DNA of 64,000 nucleotides from the NCBI GenBank assembly GCA_032433765.1, contig JAVIAB010000124.1, positions 91,940,845 to 92,004,844 of the forward strand, in the 5' to 3' direction. This DNA comes from Megaustenia siamemsis (Eukaryota; Mollusca; Gastropoda; Stylommatophora; Ariophantidae). Of the stretch, positions 23,439 through 34,393 are shown piece after piece; position 1 is the stretch's first letter; each line of letters opens with the position of its first letter. Below the pieces are notes generated by a model. The model ran no database searches. It saw only the letters and a program-made list of their open reading frames with translations, and was not told where the DNA came from. The position numbers and the translations under genes are program-made.

Positions 23439-23455
23439 AAGAGATATTTAGGTAG
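23250..23455. repeat. (GA)n and (TA)n microsatellite cluster
   Basis: GA-rich tract, a pure TA run from about 23350 to 23405, then a GA run to about 23440. GAGATATTTAGGTAGAGGTA occurs on both sides (about 23270 and 23440), indicating a local duplication. Confidence 0.93.
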
Positions 23456-23714
23456 AGGTAAATCCTAGAGCATTAACAGAGCATTCTTCTACTTTCATTC
23501 CTTATGTATGTTTTAATGAATTACCGCCCGTTATTATCTTGCAGTTTGAGAACATATCCTATTACTCCACTCTATAACCACTTTACTCTGATATTGAGAG
23601 CATCAATTAGATTACTAATAAAGCTATTAAACAACTAAATGATGTAAACAACAGCCAAAAAAAAGCCGCATTGTGTATAAACACTACACACATGTTAAAC
23701 AAGTTTACACGTAT

Positions 23715-23904
23715 ATAAATTGTGGACATATTACAATTTTACCTAATAAACCAACACAGAACTGGAGCCGTCAGTCGCTGGACACTGCGAGAATTGCTGA
23801 AGGAAAAATGGGGGTGGGGGGGGGGGTTGGGGGGGGGTGAGTCTGGTGGGCATCTATGGACATGTTCGATGATGAGTCATGATGATGACTCGCAAATAAC
23901 TCAA

Positions 23905-23915
<11 letters not shown>
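23715..23915 (+). pseudogene. RNase H-type LINE 3' fragment
   Basis: It reads INQHRTGAVSRWTLRELLKE, is broken by a G-rich low-complexity run at 23811-23850, and resumes as HLWTCS. The same ending occurs at 57195-57320 and, in related form, in the minus-strand element at 50110-51520. Confidence 0.65.
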
Positions 23916-23952
<37 letters not shown>

Positions 23953-24165
23953 TATACATATATATATAGAGAGAGAGAGAGGGAGAGAGAAAGAAAGAGA
24001 AAGAGAAAGCGAGAGACAGACAGGCATGAAGGCAGACGGATGGGTGGGTGTGTAGGTAAATAGGTAGGTAGGTAGGTATGTAGGTAGGTAGGTTAATAGG
24101 TAGGTAGGTTGATAGGTAGGTAGGTAGGTAGGTTGGTAGGTAGGTACGTAGGTAGGTAGGTATGG
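23910..24165. repeat. (TA)n, (GA)n and (TAGG)n microsatellites
   Basis: TA run to about 23965, GA-rich to about 24020, then TAGG-type repeats to about 24163. Long minus-strand frames here are repeat artefacts. Confidence 0.95.
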
Positions 24166-24249
24166 CAATATTTTGATTCGTGACAATGACAAGGCATTTG
24201 CAGTTAAATAGTAGAACCTTTTTGGAGACACTTTGGGTCATTACGTAAA

Positions 24250-24264
24250 TCTCTCTCTTTATCC

Positions 24265-24305
<41 letters not shown>
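24250..24305. repeat. (CT)n microsatellite
   Basis: CT dinucleotide run directly before repeat R1. Confidence 0.95.
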
Positions 24306-24308
<3 letters not shown>

Positions 24309-24390
24309 GCTATCAGGACTCCATGAGAGTAGGATTCCAGACTCTCACATGAAGTCAGCTGTCAGGTTATGTGTGTTGATCGCCCCCACA
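24305..24390 (+). repeat. Dispersed repeat R1
   Basis: It contains AGAGTAGGATTCCAGACTCT and CACATGAAGTCAGCTGTC, as at 7565-7690. Confidence 0.75.
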
Positions 24391-24649
24391 GACAGAACAT
24401 CACAATTAGAGTCTGCCAGATCCACTCTGATTGAACACCCGTTAAAACGTTGCACTGTGTTCTGCACCAGTGGCCCAGTACATCCGATTTTAGCCAGCAT
24501 TTTATTCAGGTTTGCTTTCCCTAGCCTTTGATTGTCCCCAATCTTCCTGCAAGGCAACAGATTGTCTTTTCTGTAGGGGGATTCTGCTCTTAAATGGTCG
24601 GCCCTCCAGGGTTTACGAGCACCATCTGCCCGAGTCACTAGAGGTGACT

Positions 24650-25655
24650 AATACAGACATACACAAAGATATGCGATATGACTAACACAGACATACACAC
24701 AGCGATACTAGGCATGGCTAACACTGACACACATCAAGATATGAGATATGACTAACATATACATACACGCAAAGATTAGACAAATGACTAACATAGACAT
24801 GCACACAAAGATATGACATATGACTAACATAGATATGCACACACAAAGATATGACGAATGACTAACATAGACATGCACACAAAGATATAAGATATTACTG
24901 ACATAGAAATGCACACACAAAGATATGACACATGCCTAACATAGACATGCACACAAAGATATGAGATATGGCTAACATATACATGCACACACAAAGATAT
25001 GAGATGTGACTAACATAGCCATGCACACACAAGGATATGAGATGTGACAAACACAGACATGCACACACGATGATATGAGATATGACTAACATAAACATGC
25101 ACACAAAGATATGAGATATCACTAATCCAGACATGCACACACAAAGATATGACACATGATTAACACAGATACACACTAAGATATGAGATATGACAAAACA
25201 CAGACACACATAAAGATATGAGACATGATTAACACGGACACACCAAGATATGAGATATGACTAACATGACACACAACAAGATATGAGCCATGCCTAGCAC
25301 ACACACACACAAGCTAAGATATGAGCCATGGCTAGCACTGAACACACTAAGATATGAGCCATGGCTAGCACAGAAACACATTAAGATATGAGCCATGGAT
25401 TTATGGAAACACACCAACACATGAACCATGTCTAGCACAGAAATACATTAAGATATGGGTCATGGTTAGCACGGAAATACACTAAGGTATGAACCATGGC
25501 CAGAACAGACACACACTAAGATATGAACCCTGGCCAGCACAAACACTAAGATATGAGCCATGGCCAGCACCTACACTCACTAAGATATCAGCCATGGCTA
25601 TCGCAGACACCCACCAAGATATGAGCTACGACTAGCACTGATATACACTGAGAAT
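24650..25655. repeat. 36-50 bp minisatellite, more than 20 units
   Basis: Units such as GACTAACATAGACATGCACA, CACAAAGATATGAGATAT repeat with progressive change towards ATGAGCCATGGCTAGCAC-type units after 25270. The array ends next to the 3' end of the receptor pseudogene. Confidence 0.93.
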
Positions 25656-25666
25656 TGAGCCATTGT

Positions 25667-27200
25667 TCAATTCAAGAGAAGCAGAAGAGGGGGTAGAGAA
25701 GCAGCGATCGCGAAAGGTATCCAAATGCTTGGGTTTGTTGTAGTCGGCAGTTTCTTCTTAACATGGGAATCATCGACATACGAAACGCCGACCCCAGTTA
25801 ACTGTTCACATGTTCCGTTCAAACAGTTGTCCAGAGATTTCAGAGTGCAGTCTGACCCGTACAACATTCCCTTGCATGGACAGTTCCCGGTTGAATGTTC
25901 ACAGGTGTCGTTGAAACAGATGTCCGGACATTTGAGAGTGCAGTCTGACCCGTAGTACGTTTTCTTGCACGTACAGTCTGCACTTTCCGGGCCACATATG
26001 ATGTCACAGCCATCATAACACGTCTGTTCGCACTGTAGCCCAAAATTACCATCGGGACAAGTGTCATTACAGGTATAGCCAGGATGTTTACATTGTAGGC
26101 ATTTTCCGGATTTTTCTCACATAAAGGACAGACACTGAGACAAGACCTGGAGCAGTCGTATCCATAGATCCCATGTGAACAGTTGCCGTGGCACGTACCG
26201 ATGATGACGTTGCAACCTTTGCTACACCCACTACACACTTCGCAAAACGACCCAGAATGCCCGTCCAGACAATAGGTGTCTGTAAATGTTTGCACCTCAC
26301 ACACCGTCAGTGCAATGTCGGCCTGCTAAATGGTCGGTGAGAACTCAATCTTAATGTGTGCCATTGGCGTTTGTGTTGATGACTACAATAGTATTCACAG
26401 AAACATTAGGGTATGATATATCATTATACTGGAACACTACGCCGCCACTTCAGAGAAAGCCTTTAGAGTGGCATTCTTTACCCGAATCATAGTGCTAGCT
26501 CGATGATAGATTCGAATGGTGTTAATCTTCTGGGGCTTGGCAAAGTTCATATACCAGTAAACAGGATTGATTTCACTTCTCAATTTTGTGTGTGTGCAGT
26601 CATTTTCATAGAGATTGGTCTTTGTCTTGCCATTAACTGCGGCCTCTGGTCCACATCCGTCTCCTGTATAACAAGCATTGAATGTGTCGGTCTGGTTAGT
26701 GTTCTGTTTGAGAGCCACATTCCGACCCCCGCCAATGTAGACGGAGCAGATATTTGCAACTATCGCCCTTTCAATCCGTAACTTGTTTATCAGACCAGCC
26801 CCAGAGCAAAAGATATCAATCTTGTGCTGACTAACTACAAAACTTGATTCATTGTTACATGAGGCAGAACCATTTAGTTTTACCGTGAAACTGTCCGGAT
26901 TGTTAAGTCATTCACTTAAATTCTAAACCAGGAGAACGGCAAAGATTGATTGAGAGTTGCCTTAACTGATGTAGAATTTGTGTCCGAATTACATGTGGTG
27001 TCGTTGTTATCAAACAGGAAAGTAGGTTCAGTTTTTTTTTTGGCGTATTTGTACACGAGATCCAAGTACTGACACTGGGGTCCAAAATATTCGTGCTGAC
27101 AACTGTCAATGTGTGGGCATGACCTGTAGTTTTGTCACAAACAGTCATTATAGCAGTGACATTGTAACGTACAATTTGCCCCAAACCAACCGTCTGCACA
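25667..27200 (-). pseudogene. Decayed EGF / F5-8-type (tachylectin-4-like) membrane receptor gene
   Basis: Read from 27200 downwards the frames give, in order: an EGF-like piece (DGWFGANCTLQCHC, then HEYFGPQCQYLD); a beta-rich linker (FTVKLNGSASC near 26885-26850); a fucolectin/F5-8-type domain (GGGRNVALKQNTNQTDTFN, AAVNGKTKTNLYENDCTHT, NPVYWYMNFAKPQKINTIRI; about 26745-26440); a CEV..FTDTYC..GHSG..C spacer; EGF/laminin-like repeats (CPDGNFGLQCEQTCYDGC, YYGSDCTLKCPDICF, MLYGSDCTL); and a C-terminal hydrophobic segment IWIPFAIAASLPPLLLLL ending in a stop at about 25667. I know this domain order from large uncharacterised molluscan surface receptors. At least two in-frame stops and several frameshifts (near 27120, 26920, 26440 and 26110) break it. 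It looks continuous across domains that normally lie in separate exons, so it could be a retrocopy; a CAG just upstream of 27190 could also be a splice acceptor. Confidence 0.72.
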
Positions 27201-27224
27201 AGTTATTATGTAAATAAGACAGAA

Positions 27225-27430
27225 AGATCAAAACACAACAGAACGAGTCTTCAATAAACGTTGCGAAATCACCAGAACCTAGGTTGACCACGAAAACAAT
27301 GGATTGACAGAATATTAGAAAAACCAGGAAACAGTAGCAGAAGAGGCAAACAGAAGAGGAAAAGGGTGCGAATTATATCTTCCCTCGACAATGAAAGTCA
27401 ATTGAGGAAGGAAAGATAATGAAACAAGCA
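27225..27430 (+). pseudogene. LINE ORF2 C-terminal fragment (family E)
   Basis: It shares ACCACGAAAACAATGGATTG and AATTATATCTTCCCTCGACA with 32805-33015. The peptide trace contains the R.WI..ILE and R.KLYLPSTL-type motifs. Heavily degraded. Confidence 0.65.
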
Positions 27431-27570
27431 GCTATCCAATGAATGTAACACTACGTTTGAAAGTAATGCAATGTGTGCTAGCCTGATTGTGCTTGCAAAC
27501 TTTAACTTTAGAACAGTGCTCATATTGTGTAGGTTGTTAGACCAAAGGTCACAAAACACAAGGCTAATTA

Positions 27571-27916
27571 TACAGGGTGTTTATAAAGTCTCACTACACT
27601 TGGTATCTAGGTCAATTTGAAAAAAAAATGTTTATGACGTCATCACAATATGTGCTCCCACTGTCAATGAAATTTGTTGAATAAGTTTATTGCTACTGGA
27701 AATGTGGAAGATGCTCCACGATCTGGTAGGCCTGCTGTGAATGATGAAATATGTTTAGATATCCAAGACAGAATCCTTAAAAGTCCAGACAAGTCATTAA
27801 GAAAACTGTCGCAACAAGTGAACTTACCATTGAGCACATATTGTGATGACGTCATAAACATTTTTTTCAAATTGACCTAGATACCAAGTGTAGTGAGACT
27901 TTATAAACACCCTATA
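27571..27916. mobile_element. Mariner/Tc1-type deletion derivative with about 85-bp inverted ends
   Basis: TA is duplicated at both ends (27571-27572, 27915-27916). The 27573-27914 element begins CAGGGTGTTTATAAAGTCTC and ends with its near-exact reverse complement. The inverted ends extend about 85 bases, through TTATGACGTCATCACAATAT. The interior (27674-27840) encodes a helix-turn-helix remnant of a mariner-type transposase. The catalytic domain is absent, so any movement would need a transposase supplied elsewhere. Confidence 0.92.
27674..27840 (+). pseudogene. Mariner-type transposase N-terminal HTH remnant
   Basis: FIATGNVEDAPRSGRPAVND, then IQDRILKSPDKSLRKLSQQV and NLPLSTY. This is the 'TG.V.D..RSGRP' linker and second HTH typical of mariner-like transposases. 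It is cut off by the right inverted repeat. It differs from the transposase at 62592-63661 and represents another family. Confidence 0.8.
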
Positions 27917-28034
27917 TATGTGAACAATTACTGTAGCAGAAACAATTGCACATTGTAGCTTATGTTTCTTATTAATGTGACACGGAATACGGTAAATGAA
28001 TACCGACAGGAAATAACCGTGCTGAACATTGTAT

Positions 28035-28115
28035 TTTGATTATAATTACCATCATCATCAGGTGCCATTCCAGTTGGTGTAGGCGATCATCTCCTTACAT
28101 CACACGGTCCTTCAT
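28035..28115 (-). pseudogene. LINE 3' end fragment (family B')
   Basis: CATCATCATCAGGTGCCATT and GGTGTAGGCGATCAT match the reverse complement of the tail found at 36430-36470. Confidence 0.6.
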
Positions 28116-28303
28116 AAGTAATGGTAAAGAGCCCCACCATGCACTATGGGGTATAGGGAATATAGTGTTAGTTACCATAATTTTTCCACACCTTCACACA
28201 TGATTTTGGGGGTAATGTAGTCGGTATTATCAGTGCCTATTTACTTTCCCAGAAAAATTCATGGTACCCATTTAAGGCTGGGTGAAACTGGAAGCCGTCG
28301 ATG
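28115..28303 (-). mobile_element. SINE-1, 5'-truncated, probable 9-bp target duplication
   Basis: The SINE-1 body (CACATGATTTTGGGGGTAAT, GGTACCCATTTAAGGCTGGG) is present without the tRNA-like head. GGTCCTTCA occurs at 28106-28114 and 28304-28312, suggesting that truncation happened during insertion. Confidence 0.83.
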
Positions 28304-28599
28304 GGTCCTTCAAGGGTGTCATAATTTCAGTTCCTAATCTTTTATTATACCCTTGCGAAGAGGTGTTTAATATTTTTATATTGCTTTTCCTCTGCTTTTC
28401 TTTCTACTCATGCTGCATTTTGGTACAGTATCATCAATGCCGTCGTTTCGCATTATATACCCAATAAATGTTGATTGTCTCTTCCGTGTTATCTTGATGA
28501 CATTTCTGGTTTCTGCAACTCATTTTAAACATTCCTATTTAATAATTGTTGCTATCCATGAAAATTACGGGTTATTCTGATAAACCACATCTGAGTTGT

Positions 28600-28860
28600 G
28601 GGAGCCGCGATAGCTCAGTGGTTAGTGAACTGGACTGCAAAGGACAAGGGGTAGGGTTCGATCCCAACCGACGGCTTCCGGGTTCACCCAGCCTTAAATT
28701 GGATACCGGATTTTTTTCTGGGAAAGTAGAGCGGAACGGGCGTAATACCGACCACATTACCCCAAAAATCATGTGTCGAAGGTCTGTACAATTTATGATC
28801 ACTAACACCATATTCCCTATATGCAACTTGGCGTGACGGGGGTACTTTACTTTTTTTTTT
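28600..28860 (+). mobile_element. SINE-1, full length, 13-bp target duplication
   Basis: It starts GGGAGCCGCGATAGCTCAGT, with A box TAGCTCAGTGG (28611-28621) and B box GGTTCGATCCC (28657-28667), and ends in GTGACGGGGGTACTTTAC plus poly-T. ACATCTGAGTTGT (28587-28599) and ACATCTGAGCTGT (28861-28873) are the target copies with one difference. This is the best reference copy for the family. Confidence 0.94.
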
Positions 28861-29455
28861 ACATCTGAGCTGTCTCTAATGTTCTCTGTGTTGCCTTACT
28901 TATCTCCCATGACTCACTTCCATATGGCAGAACAGGCTCGATGTAACACTTTAGGACGGGATGTCTGACATTAATTGACAATGATTTGTTTCATATAATG
29001 GTTTTGATGCGATTGAATTATGTTTTTGCTTGTCCTATTCTGCTTCTAATTTCTGCAGTGTGTTTGCCATCTGATGTTTCTATTGATCCGAGGTTTTTTT
29101 TAAATCTATGCACTAGTTTTAGGTTTTTTCATTTAGTTTTACTCTACATGCTTGTGTATTTGTTTTCTTTGATATTATATTATTAGCTTATGTCCTTTTA
29201 TGTTAAGAGTCAGGCCTTTGTATTCGCTTTCCGTCACTTTTTCATCTAACCGATTATGTAGAGCATGTTGGTTTTCTCCTATCAATGCTATGCCATCTGC
29301 ATACTGGAGGATTGTTTATGTTGTACCCCACCACTTTAGTATCAGACCTGTTCGTAATTGTTCTTAAAATATTTTATCTGTGCAAAGAAAATAGGTCTGG
29401 TGACAATACACATCCCTGATGCATTCATTGTGTTATTCGTTGATATTCTCTGTGT
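28861..29455 (-). pseudogene. LINE reverse transcriptase domain fragment (family G)
   Basis: On the minus strand 29450-29380 gives G.CIVTRPIFFAQ, a degraded form of the 'GC.LSP.LF' motif. 29311-29282 gives QYADGIALIG, which corresponds to the catalytic YADD box with the second aspartate changed to glycine. The tail towards 28880 retains the RT-thumb-like region. This is the only reverse transcriptase active-site segment I recognise among the LINE pieces here, and it is inactivated. Confidence 0.6.
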
Positions 29456-29491
29456 TTGTTTTCAATTATAATGGTTGTTTCTTGTTTCCTG

Positions 29492-29493
<2 letters not shown>

Positions 29494-29545
<52 letters not shown>
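29494..29545. repeat. (TA)n microsatellite
   Basis: Pure TA run directly beside a SINE-1 insertion. Confidence 0.96.
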
Positions 29546-29548
<3 letters not shown>

Positions 29549-29559
29549 GTAAACAGAAA

Positions 29560-29812
29560 AAAGTAAAGTACCCCCGTCACGCCAAGTGGCGTATAGGGAA
29601 TATGGTGTTAGAGACCGTAAATTTTACAGATCTTCGGCACATGATGTTTTTTGGGGGGTAATGTGGTCGCTATTACGCCCGTGCAGCTTTACTTTCCCAA
29701 AAAAAATCAGTACCCTTAAAGGCTGGGTGAACTAGAAGCCGTCGTTTGAGATCGAACCCTACCTATTGTCTTTGTAGTCCAGTTCACTAACCGCTGAGCT
29801 ATCGCGGCTCCC
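29560..29812 (-). mobile_element. SINE-1, full length, inserted next to (TA)n
   Basis: The tRNA-like head at 29760-29811 (minus strand GGGAGCCGCGATAGCTCAGC) and full body are present. Flanking ATATAA(A)GTGT on both sides is a plausible target duplication. Confidence 0.9.
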
Positions 29813-30224
29813 ATATATATAAGTGTGTGTGTTTAATAATCTCCCGATTATAATTATAGATCGCTTTTTGAAGACACCCACAATTATATCAAGGGAAATA
29901 AGAATAAATGTATAATCATGCTAAATAGCGATAGATATGGACTTAATAAACTAAAAAGCAATAGCTTTAAGAAAATGAGACAAAACGAATATATAAACAT
30001 GTCGAGCACAAAGTCTTCATCAGTGGAAACGTAAACTAGACAATTCACATACATCACTACATAAGTGTGCATAGGGGAAATACTGCAGACTATAGGTTGA
30101 GGACCGCGTGCCGTGAGACTGCAACAGGATATAATAATACCGGAAATAAGTAATCTATGCTATCATGTAATTGTATAGTGGCCGTGAAGAAATGTTTGTA
30201 GCATAAATGTTTAGTTATTCTGTG

Positions 30225-30690
30225 TTGTTCCCTTTTCGTAAAACTATAACATAGAATACAATTGAGACAGATAGTTCGTCGGTGCTATAGAGAGCCAACT
30301 CTGACCTATGGAAGCCAATCATGGACAGTAGACAAGTATTGAAAAGACGATTATATACTACAGAGATCGGATTTCTCTGAATAATTTTGAGAGTTTCATG
30401 GACAGCCAAAAAGACCAACGAGGAAATTCTCAAATAGGCCAACACAAAAAGGGAACTCTTTAAAAAATCCAGAAAGATACACTCGATATTTTTCGGGCAC
30501 ATCGTGAGAAAAGGAAATTTTGAATACTTGGTTGCAACTGGCAAAATACAGGGTGAAAGTTGTGGTACTAGACAGCTTGGTGTCATGGCATGGAAAACAA
30601 TCAACAACAGAATCGATGCGATGCTCTCTGGATAGAAAATTGTGGAAGGACATGATCGCTTACGCTAACCGGTATGGCACAAGATGATAA
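30225..30690 (+). pseudogene. LINE ORF2 C-terminal fragment (family B')
   Basis: Degraded equivalent of 35830-36465: TTGAATACTTGGTTGCAACT encodes the EYLV.TGKI motif and TGGAAGGACATGATCGCTTA the W.DMI.YA motif. Many stops. Confidence 0.75.
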
Positions 30691-30929
30691 TAACATACAA
30701 TAGACGGTTTGTTCTTTAAAATTATATCAAACTTGTAGTAGACATATTTGATTTATTCAGTGTTATAGAAGTTGTAGAAAATGAAGAAATTCTTTACTGT
30801 TGGTCGCAAAGAAATGTGTCCTTGTCTGGACGTAGCTTGACAGAACGGCTTAGGTGTGAGTTGTACATTCGGCAGGTTGTGGTACAAACCTGTACCCGAG
30901 ACCAAGAGTAAAGGTAAGCCAATAAGATC

Positions 30930-31180
30930 CTCGGAGCTGGATAGGACACACACTGCGGAAGCCAACTGAGAGTATTACACAACAGTCCGTTTTTGGGAAT
31001 CCCCAGTGAAAAAGAGAAAAAGTAAAAGCAAGGAATTCTTGGAGAGGACAGATGGAAGCAGAGTTGAAGATGATGGGGAAGACATGGAATGATGTTAAAA
31101 GAATGACAAGAAGCAGAACGGATTGGACAGTGTTTGTTGAAGACCGGTGCTCCACTGGAAGCTGAAAGGTAGAGGAAGAA
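30930..31180 (+). pseudogene. LINE ORF2 C-terminal fragment (family A)
   Basis: It matches 715-965: GACACACACTGCGG, GTATTACACAACAG, GGAGAGGACAGATGGAAGCA. It is the distal tail only. Confidence 0.75.
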
Positions 31181-32030
31181 TAAGATCCTCCAGCTTCTGC
31201 AGCATCACAGTTATTTGTTGATGATATTTTAGTAGTCCTAGTAAATTTTCTCAGTTCTGAAACATAATTGAAGTATAAATCTGCTATTGTATTTAAAAAA
31301 ATCATAAAAGATCATAGAACGTAAATTGGTACAATATGCGTTGTTAAATTATGTTACTTTACACAAGAAGTGTCAAATTGTAATATTTATTTACATAAAC
31401 GTTATTGGACTAAAATGTAAATAACATAAAAAAATAAAGTTTCTTTTCATTTAACGATATTTGTTCAGTGTCGAAAATTTGAACCACTCCAATGAAATAT
31501 CATTCTCAAGAGTGAGTGAAATGTAGTTTCTTCATCTTGTAATTTATGATATATTCAGTTATGCTTGTAGCAACATATTTATGTTTATGACTACAATACT
31601 ATTTGACATTAAAATAAGCAGCTACTTATAACGTTTGCAACGCGACCTACCATAATAAAAACACTCACAATAGGGATAATAATGTAACACAGTTTATGAC
31701 GGCGAGGGGCACTGCGACCTCGCTTCATTTGCCGAGAACTGTGGAAGCATAGTAATGGTATGTGATATAATGCTTTAAAATATGGCAGTTGATCGTGTGT
31801 GTAATAGAACATGGAACATTAACATTCTACTCGTCATGAAGCAAATACAAAACATTTTATGTATGATATGGTCTTTCGTTAAGGAATAAGTGAGAACAAG
31901 GAAGATAACTGGCCGTTCTTTTTTTTCTGTATCATTTTTCTTTCAGTGTCGGGGAGAAAAATAGTTTTCGGTCTTTTGCTCTTGTCTTGGCCTCTCCTGC
32001 TCTTATGTTTGCCATCAGTTAATATATATA
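31181..32030. other. No recognisable feature
   Basis: AT-rich, only short frames. A short TA run lies at 32022-32040. Confidence 0.45.
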
Positions 32031-32039
32031 TATATATAT

Positions 32040-32130
32040 ATCTCGCTCTCTGCGAACAAGACTCAATCAGAGTAGGATTCCAGACTTTCTCATGAAGTCA
32101 GCTGTCTAAGTGATTCGATTGCCCCATATA
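32040..32130 (+). repeat. Dispersed repeat R1
   Basis: ACTCAATCAGAGTAGGATTC, then CATGAAGTCAGCTGTC, next to a TA run. Confidence 0.75.
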
Positions 32131-32282
32131 GTTGAATTAATCTGAACTTTTTCAAAGTCGGTCCTTAGGTTTGGTGTTATCACAACGTTTATTGAAGTCC
32201 TGTTGTGTTTTTATTGTTGTCTTATCACTTGACCAAAGCAATTTGTATTTTAATTATTCATGTATTCAGTGGCGAAAATTGA

Positions 32283-32437
32283 TTTTAGCTTTTTTTCTCA
32301 GTTCTGGGAAAGTAAAGCGGCACAGGTGTAATACCGACCACATTATCCCAAAATTATGTATCTGTAAAATTTGTGGTCACTATCACCAATTCCCTATACG
32401 CCACTTGGCGTGACGGGGGTACTTTACTTTTTTTTCT
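32283..32437 (+). mobile_element. SINE-1, 5'-truncated
   Basis: Body from TTCTGGGAAAGTAAAGCGGC to CTTGGCGTGACGGGGGTACT plus poly-T. The tRNA-like head is missing. Confidence 0.88.
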
Positions 32438-32739
32438 GTTTTTCTTTTTTCTCTCAGTTCTTTGTTTCTGATCTGGCAGGTCTATCAATATGTTGTCGTT
32501 TCGTGCTGGAAGACGGCACATAAGGCAAAAATTCTAGACCCTTCGTGTCTTTCAATCTTTTGTTATGAAGCATCGGACCTTGCACTTAACCCACATTGTA
32601 TCTCGCTACATAACTCCGTTCAGGACGAGTTAGTCTGGCTGTTGAAAGTAATATACATTTTTAACCGCCCACTTTATAAGCTCGCTCCACTGTCCTGAAA
32701 GTAATCTACCATTAGTGTCGCTTGTGAATGTTAATTTAT

Positions 32740-33030
32740 CACTATGACTCACCATATAATATAAAGAAAGAACAGATAAAATGGTTTGGCTACGGGACAA
32801 GGCAGACAGTTCAAAGCACAACACAACGAGCCTTCAATAAATTTTGCGAGAACATCAGACCCAAGGGCCGAACACGAAAAGAATGGATTGGCGGTATATT
32901 GGAAGCACTATGAAACATAACAGCAGCAGAGGCGAACAGAAGAGCAAAAGACCGCAAATTATATCTCCCCTCGACGCTGAAAGGCAAATGAGGACGGAAA
33001 GAAGAAGCCAACTCACGCCACTGATTTAAC
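32740..33030 (+). pseudogene. LINE ORF2 C-terminal fragment (family E)
   Basis: Frame 32728-32913 reads IKKEQIKWFGYGTRQTVQST, RTRKEWIGGILEAL and stop, followed by KLYLPSTL-like sequence in another frame. The WFG(H) and GRPR..WIDGI motifs place it in a LINE tail. 27225-27430 is a second, more decayed copy. Confidence 0.7.
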
Positions 33031-33755
33031 CTGCAAGGTGTTCTCGCTGAGCGACCTCCATCACTGTAAAAAGAAATAAATCGTTACAGTTTTGACCTCT
33101 ATTTATGTGTCGTACCGGAAGTTTCACCTGTAAATGCATAATTGCCTGACTGCTATTAAAATAAGCCAATGTAATGTGTTACTTTAGTAGTAAATTAGAA
33201 TTTGAGTTAGTCCTAGGAACGTTGCAGCAATTATAAGGGGAAGTTACAGGGAAGCTATTACATTTTGTAAAACCGATGGAGAATATAAGTCCGAATCGCT
33301 AGCTCGTCGTACTCAAAACTGGAATATCGCGGGTTCGAATACTGGTAGTGTCAAAAGTTGTCTTTTCAATCCAAAGTGAAATAAAAACTCAGACCCGATT
33401 GTAGCGACTGCTTAGAATAATCTACCAGCAGTCTCCGCTATAATAATACAATAATATATCCCAGTAACGGGAAAATGTCATAAAGATGTTTATTTTCTTG
33501 TTGTTGCTGTTATAAAACTGATACTTTATGTCACTTTATGAAACATATTTCACTTTGAGATATCATACAAGAATGTGACATTTCAAACTTAATCAGTTTT
33601 TGTGCTATCAATATTTTAGTAGAATTATATGGATTGTTAAAAATGTTTCCTCCAATGTGACGCTTCCTGGTTTGAAATATTAATTGTTTAAAGAGAAGTG
33701 TTATTCAAGTGTGATATAATGATTATATTTAATTTATGTGAAAATTAAAAAAAAA
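33031..33755. other. Mostly featureless, with one tRNA-like B box
   Basis: 33335-33349 (GCGGGTTCGAATACT) fits a B box with a possible A box (CTAGCTCGTCGTAC) 45 bases upstream. It may be a SINE head or chance. Nothing else is recognisable. Confidence 0.3.
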
Positions 33756-33756
33756 T

Positions 33757-34010
33757 GTAAAGTGCCCTCCCTTTCACGCCACGCTGTGTATAGGGAACAT
33801 GGCGATAGTGACCATAATTTTTACACATCTTCGGCACATTATTTTTGGAGTAATGTGGTCGGTATTATGTCCGTGCCGCTTTACTTTCCCAGAAACAAAT
33901 CCGGTACCCATTTAAGGCTGGGTGAAACCGGAAGTAGTCGATCAGGATCGAACCCTATCTGTGGTCCTTTATAGTTCAGTTCACTAACCACTGAGCTATC
34001 GCGGCTCTCC
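33757..34010 (-). mobile_element. SINE-1, full length
   Basis: The minus-strand head GAGAGCCGCGATAGCTCAGT lies near 34010 and the body runs to the TTTACATTTTTTTT tail at about 33760. Immediately followed by another SINE-1 in the same orientation. Confidence 0.92.
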
Positions 34011-34040
34011 ATGTATATTTGCAACAAGAAAAATGTATAC

Positions 34041-34299
34041 CCCACCCTCCCTATTTTGTTTGTCACGCCACGTTACGTATAGGGAATATGGTGTTGGTGC
34101 CCATGATTTTTACACACCTTCGGCACATGATTTTTGGGGTAATGTGGTCGGTATTACGCCCGTGCCGCTTTACTTTCCCTGAAAACAAAACGTTGCCCAT
34201 TTAAGGCTGGGTGAACCTAGAAACTGTCGACCAGGATCGAACCCGACATCTGGCTGTTTATAGCCCAGTTCACTAATCAGTGAACTATCGTGGCTCCCT
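34041..34299 (-). mobile_element. SINE-1, full length, 12-bp target duplication
   Basis: AAAAATGTATAC at 34029-34040 and 34300-34311 is the exact target duplication. The head is mutated (GGGAGCCACGATAGTTCACT), which weakens the A box. Confidence 0.93.
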
Positions 34300-34317
34300 A
34301 AAAATGTATACAATTTA

Positions 34318-34391
<74 letters not shown>
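34318..34391. repeat. (TA)n microsatellite
   Basis: Pure TA run of about 36 units, directly followed by R1. Confidence 0.97.

Positions 34392-34393
<2 letters not shown>

Noticed and set aside
24345..24638. 97-codon minus-strand frame
   Set aside because: Overlaps repeat R1 on one side and matches no family; weak start and no partner exon.
28600..28675. tRNA gene
   Set aside because: A and B boxes are present, but the same head with a 180-bp body occurs many times with target duplications, so it is a SINE promoter.
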